Counted from the stretch's first letter, positions 6,675 through 18,132 are shown. The stretch: 64,000 bases of DNA from Anaerolinea sp. (GCA_029975965.1 JARKOV010000108.1:62001-126000); one strand, 5' to 3'. The notes: generated by a model not told the origin, from the letters alone. Translations and numbers: made by a program.

Positions 6675-9461
6675 GTGACCATTCCCGTTCTCGCGGCGAA
6701 GTTTTACATCCCCCCACCTTTCACGAAAGTGGTAGCCCGTCCTCGTTTGATCGAGCGGCTGAACGAAGGTCTAACAACACGGCATAAATTGACCCTGATC
6801 TCAGCCCCGGCAGGGTTTGGGAAGAGCACCCTGGTCAGTGAATGGATTGCCGCTTCCGAGCAACCGGCCGCGTGGCTCTCGCTGGATGCGAACGACAACG
6901 ACCTCGCTCGTTTCCTGGTATATCTGATCCATGCCCTGCAAAAAATATCGCCTACCCTGGGGGCAGGGCTTCTGGATGTCCTTGAAACGTCCGGGTTGTC
7001 ATCCGTCGAATCGATTCTGACAGCCTTGCTGGACGAAATCTCAGTTAATCTGGGCGATTTCATCCTGGTTCTGGATGATTACCATGAAATCGATGCCAGG
7101 TCGGTCGACGAGGCTCTCACCTTCTTGATCGAACATCTGCCCCCGCAGATGCACCTGGTGATCACCACCCGCGAGGATCCGGGTCTGCCAATTCCTCGCC
7201 TGCGCGTTCGAGACCAATTGACCGAGCTGCGGGCTGCGGATTTGCGCTTTACACCATCTGAAGCCGCCGCCTTTTTTAACCAGGTCATGGGGCTCAACCT
7301 CGTCGCTGACGAGGTCGCTGCCCTGGAAACCCGCACCGAAGGTTGGATCGCCGGGTTGAAATTGGCCGCCCTATCCATGCAGGGTCTCGAAGACGTCACC
7401 GGTTTCATCCAGGAATTTGCCGGAGACCATCGCTATATCATGGACTATCTGGTCGAAGAGGTTCTCCGGCGGCAACCTGAACCTATGCGTGGCTTCTTGC
7501 TCCAGACCTCCATCCTCGACCGCTTGAGTGGACCGCTTTGTGAAGCGGTCACCGGTCAACCGGGCGGAACGGATCGGTTAGAGACCTTGCTGCGCGGCAA
7601 CTTCTTTCTCATTCCGCTGGATGACAGGCGCCAATGGTATCGCTATCACCATCTCTTTGCCGAGGTTCTGCGCGCTTACCTGGCGGCGGAGCAGCCCGAC
7701 CAGGTTTGTGCGCTGCACCGCCGCGCAAGTGCGTGGTTTGAGCAGAACGGCGCGATAGAAAATGCCATCCACCACTCGTTGGCCGCAGCGGACTATGCGC
7801 GCGCGGCCGGCCTGGTCGAACGGGCCTTTCCTGCCTATAGCCGGAGCAGGCAGGAAGTCGTCCTTCTCGCCTGGCTAAGGGCGCTGCCAGAAAATCTTCT
7901 CCGCCAACGACCGGTGCTCTGCAATCTGTTTGCCGGGGCACTGCTTCAAACCGGTGTTCTGGATGACGTGGAGGCATGGCTGCAGGCTGCTGAGCGGTGG
8001 CTGGAGCCTGCGACCGCGGGCAACGAACAGGCGGGGGACGCTTCTACAGAAATGGTGGTGGTGAACGAGGAAGAATTTCGGCGCCTGCCGGCTGCGGTCG
8101 CTTTGCACCGGGCCGGCCAGGCATTAATGCTTGGCAAGGTGGCAGAAACGGTCCGGCATGCCTGGAGGGCGCTCGACCTCGCCCTGGAAGATGACGATCT
8201 CCGGCGAGGTGGGGCTGCGGTGCTGCTGGGGCTGACATCCTGGACAAGCGGCGACCTTGAAGCGGCCAAAGCGATGTATGCCAAAGGCATGGTGGGTCTG
8301 CGGCGCTCCGGACACCTGTCCGATTACATGGGCTGTGCCCTCGCCCTGGCGGATATTCAACTTGCCCAGGGCCTGCTCCGCGATGCCATGCGCACCTACG
8401 ACCACGCGCTGCAGCTTGCGGTCGATGAAGGAATGCCGGCGCTGCGGGGAACCGCGGATATGCTGGTGGGCAAGGCCGAGTTATTCCGAGAGCAAAACGA
8501 TTTGCAAGCCGCCGCTCAGTTCCTGGCGAAAAGCAAAGAGCAGGGCGAGCACACCGGGTTGCCACAGAGCCGGTATCGCTGGCGCGTGGCAATGGCGCTC
8601 ATCCGAGTGGCCGAGGGAAACCTGGACAGGGCGCTTTTGCTGCTCGATGAGGCGGAGCGCCTGTACATGGGCGATTTTTCTCCCAACGTGAGACCCATCG
8701 CGGCGATGAAGGCGCGCTTGTGGGCTACACAAGGCAGGGTGATGGAAGCACTCGACTGGGCGCGCGAGCGAAACCTTTCCGCCGAGGATGATCTCAGCTA
8801 TCTGCGCGAGTATGAGCACATCACCCTGGTCAGGGTCCTGCTGGCCTGTTACCGCCGCGACCATGAGGAGCGGGTCATCCAGGAGGCGGCTGGACTGCTG
8901 GAACGCCTCTTAATGGCAGCCGAAAACGGCGGCAGGGTGAGAAGCGCCATCGAAATCCGGATATTGCAGGCGCTAATATTTCAGGCGGAAGGCAAAATCC
9001 AGGCCGCCCTCGCGCCGCTGCAAGAGGGTCTGGCGATGGCCGAACCAGAAGGCTACGTCCGCCTCTTTGCGGATGAAGGCCCGCCGATGAAGGGGTTGCT
9101 GCGCGAGGCCTTGGCATGCAAGATCAGCCCGGCCTATACCCATAAGCTATTGGCAGCCTTCGAAGCGGAACAACACAGGTTGGGTGGGGATGAATTCTCT
9201 CGTCCCACTGCTCCCGTTCCCCAGGCACTTGCGCAGGCCGGGGACCAGACCACCGGCTCCGGCTTGGTCGAGCCTTTAAGCCAGCGCGAGCTGGAAGTGC
9301 TGCGCTTATTCCGAACAGAGCTTTCCGGTCCGGAGATCGCCCGGGAGCTGGTGGTCGCATTGAGCACGGTTCGCACGCACACCAAGAGCATTTACAGCAA
9401 ACTCGCCGTAAACAGCCGCCGGGCGGCCGTCCGGCGAGCCATCGAATTGAAGCTGATCTAG
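6675..9461 (+). CDS. Large MalT-like (LAL) LuxR-family transcriptional regulator 1
   Basis: This encodes 928 residues from GTG 6675, chosen because 'TIPVLAAKFYIPP' is the conserved start of this family and a TATAAT lies just upstream; the open frame extends back to 6450 but the added residues look non-coding. Walker A is 'SAPAGFGKST' (43-52) and Walker B is 'ILVLDDYHE' (about 130-137), forming a STAND-type NTPase. A winged-helix section with 'TEGWIAGLKLAALSMQG' follows. A long helical TPR region (about 400-830) precedes the C-terminal LuxR HTH ('LSQRELEVLRLF', last 60 residues). Such proteins bind ATP and an inducer before activating promoters. It follows the cyclase-like gene, and a terminator follows it. 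Confidence 0.92.
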   Translation: MTIPVLAAKFYIPPPFTKVVARPRLIERLNEGLTTRHKLTLISAPAGFGKSTLVSEWIAASEQPAAWLSLDANDNDLARFLVYLIHALQKISPTLGAGLLDVLETSGLSSVESILTALLDEISVNLGDFILVLDDYHEIDARSVDEALTFLIEHLPPQMHLVITTREDPGLPIPRLRVRDQLTELRAADLRFTPSEAAAFFNQVMGLNLVADEVAALETRTEGWIAGLKLAALSMQGLEDVTGFIQEFAGDHRYIMDYLVEEVLRRQPEPMRGFLLQTSILDRLSGPLCEAVTGQPGGTDRLETLLRGNFFLIPLDDRRQWYRYHHLFAEVLRAYLAAEQPDQVCALHRRASAWFEQNGAIENAIHHSLAAADYARAAGLVERAFPAYSRSRQEVVLLAWLRALPENLLRQRPVLCNLFAGALLQTGVLDDVEAWLQAAERWLEPATAGNEQAGDASTEMVVVNEEEFRRLPAAVALHRAGQALMLGKVAETVRHAWRALDLALEDDDLRRGGAAVLLGLTSWTSGDLEAAKAMYAKGMVGLRRSGHLSDYMGCALALADIQLAQGLLRDAMRTYDHALQLAVDEGMPALRGTADMLVGKAELFREQNDLQAAAQFLAKSKEQGEHTGLPQSRYRWRVAMALIRVAEGNLDRALLLLDEAERLYMGDFSPNVRPIAAMKARLWATQGRVMEALDWARERNLSAEDDLSYLREYEHITLVRVLLACYRRDHEERVIQEAAGLLERLLMAAENGGRVRSAIEIRILQALIFQAEGKIQAALAPLQEGLAMAEPEGYVRLFADEGPPMKGLLREALACKISPAYTHKLLAAFEAEQHRLGGDEFSRPTAPVPQALAQAGDQTTGSGLVEPLSQRELEVLRLFRTELSGPEIARELVVALSTVRTHTKSIYSKLAVNSRRAAVRRAIELKLI

Positions 9462-9495
9462 CCGCGTAAACCCTTCTCGCGCACACCTTCTCCAG

Positions 9496-9523
9496 CCCGG
9501 CCGGATGATCCCGCCGGGTTTTT
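9496..9523 (+). terminator. Terminator after the MalT-like gene
   Basis: CCCGGC (9496-9501) pairs with GCCGGG (9513-9518), with two further inner pairs, and five T residues follow. It lies 35 bases after the stop codon. Confidence 0.75.
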
Positions 9524-9685
9524 CTGTTTGCGGCATCCAATCTCCCCACAACAATCCCCACATCTGGGGAGGACGTCTCCCCCTTCTGATCGGTATATTG
9601 TGGTCACGTTGAACCCTAACAGGCAATTCGGCCGGGTGTCAAGCTCAGACACTGATCTTACCGGTTCAATCAAGGAGAAAATCGA

Positions 9686-10414
9686 ATGAATACCAAAGCA
9701 AACATACCGATCAAGGAAAGAAAAGGGAGAGTGATGGCATCTACGCTCTTCCGTCTGGCAGGTCTATCTGCCATGGTCGCCGGGCTGTGTTTCCTCGTCA
9801 TTGGGCTGTTCCACCCGGCGAACGTTCCTGCGTCGGTCACCAGCGCCGCCTGGGCAAACGTCCATATTTTTGCGGTCGCCTTAGGCTTTTTTGGATTGTT
9901 TGGCATGACGGGGCTGTATGCCAGGCAGGTGGAAAAGGCCGGCTGGCTTGGTTTGGCTGGCTTCCTCGTCTTCAGCCTCTGGCTGGTGTTGATGACGGGG
10001 ATGTCCTTCGTGGAAGCTTTTATCTTGCCGCGGCTGGCAACTGCGTCGCCGTCATTTGTGGCAGGTTTTCTGGGGATGATCACCGGCGTGGCCAGCGAAA
10101 TGAACCTGGGAGTCCTCCCAGCCCTGTGGGTGATCTCAGGCCCTCTCTATATCTTCGGTCCCTTGATGTTTGCCATCGCCACCTTCCGCGCCGGTGTCCT
10201 GTCGCGCTGGGCGGCTGGTCTGCTGGCCTTTGGATCTCTGTTGACTCCCGTCGGCGCGGTGGTGCCTGCCGAGTACGAGTTTCTGATCATGATCCCGGTG
10301 GGGCTTGGATTGGCCTGGCTGGGTTACGCGCTCTTCTCAGAGCGCCGGGTGAAGTCGTCAGAATCTTTGCTCGACCAGCGGTCAACCATGCCGGAACCGG
10401 GTAAGGCCATTTGA
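9686..10414 (+). CDS. Multi-pass membrane protein, unknown function
   Basis: This encodes 242 residues. AAGGAG at 9672-9677 supports the ATG at 9686. After a short basic N-terminus there are about six hydrophobic segments (roughly residues 20-42, 50-70, 85-110, 125-150, 155-180 and 190-212), and the C-terminus is polar. No transport or enzymatic motif is seen. It opens a run of six plus-strand genes with short gaps that end at 13952. The next gene encodes another membrane protein of similar size, so the two may work together. The name must remain descriptive. Confidence 0.75.
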   Translation: MNTKANIPIKERKGRVMASTLFRLAGLSAMVAGLCFLVIGLFHPANVPASVTSAAWANVHIFAVALGFFGLFGMTGLYARQVEKAGWLGLAGFLVFSLWLVLMTGMSFVEAFILPRLATASPSFVAGFLGMITGVASEMNLGVLPALWVISGPLYIFGPLMFAIATFRAGVLSRWAAGLLAFGSLLTPVGAVVPAEYEFLIMIPVGLGLAWLGYALFSERRVKSSESLLDQRSTMPEPGKAI

Positions 10415-10452
10415 CAGGCCGGCAGGGTGAAAACAAGAAAGGAAACAACACC

Positions 10453-11178
10453 ATGAAAACCGATCAACTCCCCCACAGGTCGATGCCCTTTGCACGGAAA
10501 ACCGCCATCGCTGCCGGCGTGCTCTACCTGCTCACCTTTGTCTCGATACCGATCTTTGCCCTATACGCGCCGGTGCACGATCCGAATTACATGGTCAGTC
10601 CAGGCCCAGACACGCCCGTCATCCTCGGCGGCATCCTGGAAATCATTGTCGCCCTGGCCTGCATCGGCACCGCTGTTGCCCTGTATCCGGTGGTGAAGAG
10701 GCAGAACGAAGCAGTCGCGCTGGGCTTTGTCGGCGCGCGCATCCTCGAAGCCGGGACGATTTTCGCTGGCGTCGTCTGCTTGCTGGCGGTCGTGACCTTG
10801 CGGAAGGGCGGCGCCGGAGCGGACGGGTTGGTGACCGGTCGGGCGCTGGTTGCCATGCACAACTGGTTTCGGCTTGGGCAGAACTTAATGCCGGCCGTGA
10901 ATGCCCTGTTGCTGGGATCCCTCCTCTACCAGTCACGCCTGGTGCCGCGCATGCTCCCTGTGCTGGGCTTTGTCGGAGCGCCTTTGCTGATCGCCAACAC
11001 CATCCTCTTAATGTTCGGTATCACCGGCCCCGCCATGACACTGACCATGCTAAGTGTTCTACCGATCGCGACATGGGAGTTTTCGCTGGGCGTCTGGCTC
11101 GTCGCCAAGGGATTCGGAGCATCTGCAATCTTTTCAGAGTCGGCAACAAGAACGGCGAACGAGTTGAGCTCAATCTAA
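10453..11178 (+). CDS. DUF4386-like membrane protein
   Basis: This encodes 241 residues from the ATG at 10453, preceded by AAAGGAAA; the frame is open from 10411 but nothing supports an earlier start. It has about six hydrophobic segments. 'ARKTAIAAGVLYLLTFVSIPIF' at the N-terminus and 'GARILEAGTIFAGVV' in the middle match the pattern of DUF4386 proteins, whose function is unknown. It lies 38 bases after the preceding membrane protein gene, so the two are probably cotranscribed. The family name comes from recalled sequence patterns. Confidence 0.75.
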   Translation: MKTDQLPHRSMPFARKTAIAAGVLYLLTFVSIPIFALYAPVHDPNYMVSPGPDTPVILGGILEIIVALACIGTAVALYPVVKRQNEAVALGFVGARILEAGTIFAGVVCLLAVVTLRKGGAGADGLVTGRALVAMHNWFRLGQNLMPAVNALLLGSLLYQSRLVPRMLPVLGFVGAPLLIANTILLMFGITGPAMTLTMLSVLPIATWEFSLGVWLVAKGFGASAIFSESATRTANELSSI

Positions 11179-11247
11179 ACCTGGATGCGAGAGGGCATTC
11201 GGCCCTTTCGCCATCCGGAGAGTCATTATCGATAAGGAGAGATCAAG

Positions 11248-12219
11248 ATGAAAGCAATTGTAGCGAGCAAATACGGTCCACCGGAAGTGCTCCAGCTCCA
11301 GGAGGTCGAAAAACCGACCCCCAAAGACAACGAGTTGCTGGTGCGAGTGCATGCAACCACCGTCAATATCGGCGATTATCGAATGCGAAGCCTGGACGTA
11401 CCCCCCCTGCTCCGGTTACCCACCAAACTCTCGTTGGGCTTCAACCGGCCCAAGCAGCCCATTTTCGGCATGGAACTGGCCGGCGAAGTAGAGGCCGTCG
11501 GCAAAGATGTGACCCGGTTCAAGGTGGGTGACAGGGTGTTTGCGTCGACCCTCCAGGAGAATTTTGGCGCTCACGCCGAATACAAATGCCTGCCCGAAGA
11601 TGGGGCGGTGGCCATCATGCCGGGTAACCTGAGCTTTGAGGAAGCCGCCACCCTGTCCATCGGGGCGAATGCCGCGCTGTACTTCCTCAAAGCGGCCAAC
11701 ATCCAGCCCGGGCAAAAGGTGCTGATCAACGGCGCTTCCGGCACGGTCGGGACGTTTGCAGTGCAACTGGCAAAATCCTTTGGCGCAGAAGTCACTGGGG
11801 TAAGCCATACCCGCAGCATGGAACTGGTGCGGTCGTTGGGCGCTGCGCATGTCATCGACTACACCCAGGAAGATTTCAACCAAACAGGCGAGACCTACGA
11901 CGTGATATTCGACGCGGCCGGCAAGACCACTTTTTCGCAATGCCAGAATGCGCTGAAACGCAATGGCTATTACCTCCACACCATTCTGCCGGGCGCTCCG
12001 ATACAAGCGCCGTGGGTTGCGCTGACGACCGGCAAGCATATCGTTGGTGGGACCGCCCCTGCCAGTCAGGAAGCGCATGAATCGCTCAAAGCATTGGCTG
12101 AACAGGGTCACCTGAAACCCGTGATTGACCGCTGTTACCCGCTGGAAATGATCGTTGAGGCGTATCGCTATGTCGAATCGGGGCGCAAAACGGGCAACGT
12201 GGTCATTCAAGTGATCTGA
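11248..12219 (+). CDS. NAD(P)-dependent alcohol dehydrogenase-like (quinone oxidoreductase, MDR)
   Basis: This encodes 323 residues, with AAGGAG before the ATG. It has the MDR layout: a GroES-like N-terminal half with 'FGMELAGEVEAVGKDVTRFKVGDRVFA' and a Rossmann half with 'INGASGTVGTFAVQLAKSFGA' (about residues 156-175) for NAD(P)H. The catalytic and structural zinc cysteines are absent, as in zeta-crystallin-type quinone oxidoreductases. It would reduce a quinone, enone or similar electrophile in the cytoplasm using NADPH. It is 69 bases after the DUF4386-like gene and 23 bases before the next, within the same operon-like run. Confidence 0.9.
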   Translation: MKAIVASKYGPPEVLQLQEVEKPTPKDNELLVRVHATTVNIGDYRMRSLDVPPLLRLPTKLSLGFNRPKQPIFGMELAGEVEAVGKDVTRFKVGDRVFASTLQENFGAHAEYKCLPEDGAVAIMPGNLSFEEAATLSIGANAALYFLKAANIQPGQKVLINGASGTVGTFAVQLAKSFGAEVTGVSHTRSMELVRSLGAAHVIDYTQEDFNQTGETYDVIFDAAGKTTFSQCQNALKRNGYYLHTILPGAPIQAPWVALTTGKHIVGGTAPASQEAHESLKALAEQGHLKPVIDRCYPLEMIVEAYRYVESGRKTGNVVIQVI

Positions 12220-12242
12220 TTAACCGGCAGGAGAAGTGCAAA

Positions 12243-12542
12243 ATGGCGAACACAAGCGGACCAGATGGTCAGGCATCACAACCAACGATCTATCAAATTC
12301 GGATCAAGGGTCATCTGGGTCGCCAGTGGGCGGACCGGTTTGAGGGGCTGAGCATCACCCAGGAAGACACCGGCAATACGCTCCTCACCGGTCCGGTCGT
12401 TGACCAGGCGGGGCTCCATGGAATTTTGAAAAAGATACGCGACCTGGGAATGCCGCTGCTTTCGGTTCATTCGGATGGGGCCGGCCCGCAAGGCGGTCCA
12501 GAGATCGACCGGTCTGGTGGCCCCGTGAAAGGTGACTCATGA
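12243..12542 (+). CDS. Small conserved protein, unknown function
   Basis: This encodes 99 residues, with AGGAG before the ATG. The core 'IYQIRIKGHLGRQWADRFEGL' followed by 'TLLTGPVVDQAGLHGILKKIRDLGMPLLSV' is a pattern often seen in short Chloroflexota and actinobacterial proteins next to regulators or membrane proteins. It suggests a single alpha-beta domain of ferredoxin-like type. No function is known to me. Its stop overlaps the next start by four bases (ATGA), which implies translational coupling. Confidence 0.8.
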   Translation: MANTSGPDGQASQPTIYQIRIKGHLGRQWADRFEGLSITQEDTGNTLLTGPVVDQAGLHGILKKIRDLGMPLLSVHSDGAGPQGGPEIDRSGGPVKGDS

Positions 12543-13051
12543 ATAACCTGGCGCTCTCCCTGGTAAGCGCAGCGCTCATCGGCCTTGGCGCAACCCTCAC
12601 TTTTGACCTTTGGGCGTTGTTTCTCAAGCGGGCCTTCAAAATTGCGCCGTCCAACATCTGTTTGGTTGGGCGCTGGCTGCGGTCCATGTCGGAAGGGATT
12701 TTTACCCATTCGAATATCGCCTCTTCGCCGCAGAAGAGCGCCGAATGCGTGGTAGGATGGATCGCCCACTACCTGATTGGCATCACGTTCGCGGTCGCTT
12801 TCATCTTGTTGAGCGGTTATAGCTGGCTTCAGCGGCCGACGCCGGTTCCAGCCATCCTTTTTGGGGTTGTCACAGTCCTCGCGCCATTCCTGATCATGCA
12901 ACCTTCCTTTGGATTGGGTTTTGCAGCATCGAAGGCGCCAGATCCTGGGCGCGCAAGAGTGCGAAGTTTGTTGAACCATGCTGCGTTTGGGGTTGGTTTG
13001 TACCTTTTTGGGTGGGTGGTCAGTGCCTTGCTGTGGGCAAATCGTTGGTAG
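12539..13051 (+). CDS. DUF2938 family membrane protein
   Basis: This encodes 170 residues with four hydrophobic segments (about 5-25, 75-98, 105-127 and 145-167). 'GLGATLTFDLWALFLKRAFKIAP' and 'GRW' plus 'HYLIGITFAVAF' match the DUF2938 pattern; the function is unknown. The start overlaps the previous stop (ATGA), so expression is coupled to the 99-residue protein. It is an inner-membrane protein. Confidence 0.8.
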   Translation: MNNLALSLVSAALIGLGATLTFDLWALFLKRAFKIAPSNICLVGRWLRSMSEGIFTHSNIASSPQKSAECVVGWIAHYLIGITFAVAFILLSGYSWLQRPTPVPAILFGVVTVLAPFLIMQPSFGLGFAASKAPDPGRARVRSLLNHAAFGVGLYLFGWVVSALLWANRW

Positions 13052-13115
13052 AATAGGATTCAGTTGATGAACGTTCTCGAACGGCGGAAGACGCCTCGCT
13101 GAAGGAAGGAACCCG

Positions 13116-13952
13116 ATGCTCCCTCACTGGACTCAAGCTGATCTGCTGGTCAACGGCGTAAACCTGCATTATTACCGCACCGGTCATGGAGATAAACGCC
13201 CGCTGGTGCTGGTTCACGGCTTTTCAGACAACGGCCTGTGTTGGTCGCCTACGGCGAGAGACCTTGAAAGCGAATATGACGTGATCATGCCGGATATGCG
13301 CGGTCACGGCCTTTCGGCGCGGGTGAAGCCGGATGAAAAGGTGGACATGGCCGCTGACCTGGCAGAATTAATCCGCCTGTTGGGGCTGAAACGCCCGATC
13401 GTCGGAGGGCATTCGATGGGGGCGATGGTCACTTTCAAGATTGGGGTGCGTTTCCCTGAGCTGGCCAGTGCATTGATTTTGGAAGACCCGCCGTGGTGGC
13501 TGTCCCATCCGGTGCCGGACGCGCCCTCGGTCCAGTCCACAGACAGCCCCATCGTTCAATGGGCGAAAGGCTTACGCAACCAGACCCTAGAGGATCTGCT
13601 GGTGCAATACCGTAAGGAGCATCCCAACTGGACGGAAGAGTTAATCGTTGCAATGTGCGAGTCTAAAAAACAGCTCGATCCGACGATCGTAGACACGATG
13701 GCGGGCAGGGTCAATATCGAGCGAACCACGTGGCTGACGACCCTTGGCAGCATCTCTCAACCCATCTTGGTCTTCACCGCCAATCCGGATCTTGGTGCGA
13801 TCGTAACCCCTGCGGCGGCTGCGAAAGCCCGCGAATTGAATCCCAACGTGACCGTCGTCCACATTCCCAACGTGGGTCACCTCATCCGGTTTGACAATTA
13901 CCCCGCTTTCCTCGATGCCTTACAAGCTTTTTTGAGGCAAATCCCATCCTGA
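13116..13952 (+). CDS. Alpha/beta hydrolase
   Basis: This encodes 278 residues, with GAAGGAAGG before the ATG. The oxyanion motif 'VLVHGFSDNG' (31-40), nucleophile elbow Gly-Gly-His-Ser100-Met-Gly and a C-terminal 'NVGHLIRF' histidine give the hydrolase triad; the acid is probably the Asp in 'NPDLG'. The size and 'DMRGHGLSAR' are typical of esterases and C-C hydrolases of the cytoplasm. The substrate is unknown. It is the last gene of the 9.7-14 kb run, and a weak terminator lies downstream. Confidence 0.88.
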   Translation: MLPHWTQADLLVNGVNLHYYRTGHGDKRPLVLVHGFSDNGLCWSPTARDLESEYDVIMPDMRGHGLSARVKPDEKVDMAADLAELIRLLGLKRPIVGGHSMGAMVTFKIGVRFPELASALILEDPPWWLSHPVPDAPSVQSTDSPIVQWAKGLRNQTLEDLLVQYRKEHPNWTEELIVAMCESKKQLDPTIVDTMAGRVNIERTTWLTTLGSISQPILVFTANPDLGAIVTPAAAAKARELNPNVTVVHIPNVGHLIRFDNYPAFLDALQAFLRQIPS

Positions 13953-14133
13953 TCCGCTTGCCTCGATCAACGGGTGGGCTTCCAGGTTAGTTTTGATGGC
14001 CGCTTTCAGCCTCGGATTAAGTCCGGGGCTGTTAACCATCCTGGCTGAACATGGTTGCGCCCGGGTTGGATGCCACCAGCATTTTCCTTGTAAACCCGAA
14101 CATTCCCTGGCCTGGTTGACACAGGGTCTTCTC

Positions 14134-14153
14134 AAAGTCGTTAGACTTTTTTT
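14134..14153 (+). terminator. Weak terminator after the alpha/beta hydrolase
   Basis: A 6-bp stem AAAGTC/GACTTT with loop GTTA runs into seven T residues (14147-14153). The stem is short and AT-rich, so efficiency is uncertain. Confidence 0.45.
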
Positions 14154-14213
14154 GACCTGCGATCGCCCTCATCCCTACCCTTCACCCTGCGGGCACAATG
14201 TCTCACAGGGCGA

Positions 14214-14303
14214 AGGGAGCCGGTTCGCGGCACTCTTCCGCGGGAGAGGGCAGGGAAGCACTGAGCTTTGACAGCGTGAGGTCTCCTTTCTGACTTTGAG
14301 AAA
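14214..14303 (+). repeat. 90-bp dispersed intergenic repeat, copy 1
   Basis: It matches 49208-49297 in direct orientation at 81 of 90 positions without gaps. It begins with AGGGAGCCG, contains TTCCGCGGGAGAGGGCAGGG and ends TTTGAGAAA. Immediately upstream, 14178-14189 and 14206-14217 form a 12-bp inverted repeat with one mismatch. It has no open frame, so it is probably a non-coding repeat element of this genome. Confidence 0.85.
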
Positions 14304-14328
14304 TCCATGCCGGTTGACATGAAACGAC

Positions 14329-14392
14329 TTGACAACGGCTTGATTATTTTTATAATTAAGTTTAATTCAATACAAAATTAAAATGAATTAAA
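14329..14392 (+). promoter_or_regulatory. perR-katG promoter and AT-rich operator
   Basis: Exact consensus boxes are present: TTGACA (14329-14334) and TATAAT (14351-14356), spaced 16. Just downstream TTTAATTC (14361-14368) and GAATTAAA (14385-14392) form an inverted repeat covering the expected start. The AT-rich block is unlike the surrounding DNA and resembles Fur/PerR boxes, so autorepression is likely. Confidence 0.75.
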
Positions 14393-14405
14393 TAAGTCTA
14401 TCAAG

Positions 14406-17027
<2,622 letters not shown>

Positions 17028-17094
17028 CGTGGGGAGACTGTTCTGAAGGCTGAGGATCCGACAGGGAAATAGCAGCCTGGTCCTGGCCTGGTCA

Positions 17095-17133
17095 GGGGTT
17101 GTCCAAAAAGAAAGCCTGGACAACCCCTTTTTT
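17095..17133 (+). terminator. Rho-independent terminator after katG
   Basis: A perfect 10-bp stem (GGGGTTGTCC, 17095-17104, with 17118-17127) has a 13-base loop and is followed by six T residues. Confidence 0.92.
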
Positions 17134-17151
17134 GACCGAGATAGAGGTTGT

Positions 17152-17188
17152 GGGTTCGTTGAAACTCTCATGGGGTTTCAACGAACCC
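17152..17188. repeat. 14-bp perfect inverted repeat
   Basis: GGGTTCGTTGAAAC (17152-17165) pairs with 17175-17188 around a 9-base loop. It lies just after the katG terminator, has no adjacent T-run, and could be a back-up 3' structure or a protein-binding palindrome. Confidence 0.7.
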
Positions 17189-17316
17189 ATCATTCTTTAC
17201 AGCCAGCTCCGTCAGCCTGGCAGTTGCCCTTGAGATGCTTATTGCATTAACCATGAGGATGGATATACACTGTTGGTGAAGTTTTGTTACAACTCATCTC
17301 AAAAAGGGATTTTCGT

Positions 17317-17349
17317 TGTGTGTGCGGCGGCACAGCCGCCGCACACACA
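17317..17349. repeat. 14-bp GC-rich inverted repeat upstream of the DUF998 gene
   Basis: The arms 17317-17330 and 17336-17349 are perfectly complementary around CACAG, with CGGCGG/CCGCCG next to the loop and GT/AC repeats outside. The rest of the 17.03-17.45 kb gap shows no gene. Confidence 0.7.
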
Positions 17350-17452
17350 CAACAAAAACCTTTGTTTTTAAGATCGGTCCAGTATTTTACGAGCGGGGCG
17401 ACATCTCTGGGTGGGGGGAAGTCTAAAAGCGTAGCGCCGCTTGGAGGTACGA

Positions 17453-18100
17453 ATGGAAACATCGATGGGGCTTTCCAGTATGGCGCAGCGGGTCTTGCTC
17501 AGTTTTGGCATCCTTGCCTCGCTGCTCAAGGTGGGGACAGACGTTCTGGCGGTGACGAGGTGGAAGGGTTACAGCTTTGTGGTTCGTTCTATCAGCGAGT
17601 TGAGCGCACATGGCGCTCCGACCCGGTCACTCGTCCTCACGCTCGACCTCGTCTATGCGGCGCTGATGGTCGCGTTCAGCTTCGGGATATGGCGGGTTGC
17701 CGGGCAGAACACCCTCATGCGGGTTGGGGCAGTGCTGGTCGCTGCCAACGCCGTCATCAGCGTTGGGGTGAGCCTGTTCTTGCCCATGCGCATCGGGCAG
17801 GATGGGGAGGCTTCGGCCAGCCCAATTCACGTCATCCTCATGGCAATCGGCTTGTTTTGCTTTTTATTCGCGATCGGGTTCGGCGGCGCTGCTTACCGGA
17901 ACTGGTTCCGCTTCTACTCCTTTGGGACCTTGCTGGTGTTCCTTGGGTTTACCGTTGCCCGGTTCGTGTTTCCACCCCCAACGACCACTGGGTTGCCGGC
18001 GCCGACGGTCGGCATCCAGGAGCGGACTATGGTTCTAGGTTGCCTGCTGTGGGTCGTGGCGTTGGCGATTCAACATTTATCCAGGCTAGTCCCTAGATAG
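17453..18100 (+). CDS. DUF998 family membrane protein
   Basis: This encodes 215 residues from the ATG at 17453, with GGAGG at 17443-17447; an in-frame TTG at 17441 is too close to that site. There are about six hydrophobic segments. The early loop 'SFVVRSISELSAHGAPTRSLV' matches the 'S.L...G.P' pattern between the first helices of DUF998 proteins, which have unknown function in the inner membrane. It is monocistronic: the next gene has its own promoter directly after the stop. Confidence 0.8.
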   Translation: METSMGLSSMAQRVLLSFGILASLLKVGTDVLAVTRWKGYSFVVRSISELSAHGAPTRSLVLTLDLVYAALMVAFSFGIWRVAGQNTLMRVGAVLVAANAVISVGVSLFLPMRIGQDGEASASPIHVILMAIGLFCFLFAIGFGGAAYRNWFRFYSFGTLLVFLGFTVARFVFPPPTTTGLPAPTVGIQERTMVLGCLLWVVALAIQHLSRLVPR

Positions 18101-18132
18101 ATGTTACCATTTTGGTAACATCGTGATATAAT
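18101..18132 (+). promoter_or_regulatory. higBA promoter with overlapping palindromic operator
   Basis: ATGTTACCA (18101-18109) and TGGTAACAT (18113-18121) form a perfect palindrome with a 3-base centre. It contains the likely -35 (TTACCA, 18104-18109), 17 bases before an exact TATAAT (18127-18132). The expected start coincides with the ATG at 18138. The HigA antitoxin probably binds here. Confidence 0.8.

Noticed and set aside
14214..14303. Dispersed repeat as an insertion-sequence end
   Set aside because: Both copies are in direct orientation 35 kb apart with no transposase or target duplication visible.
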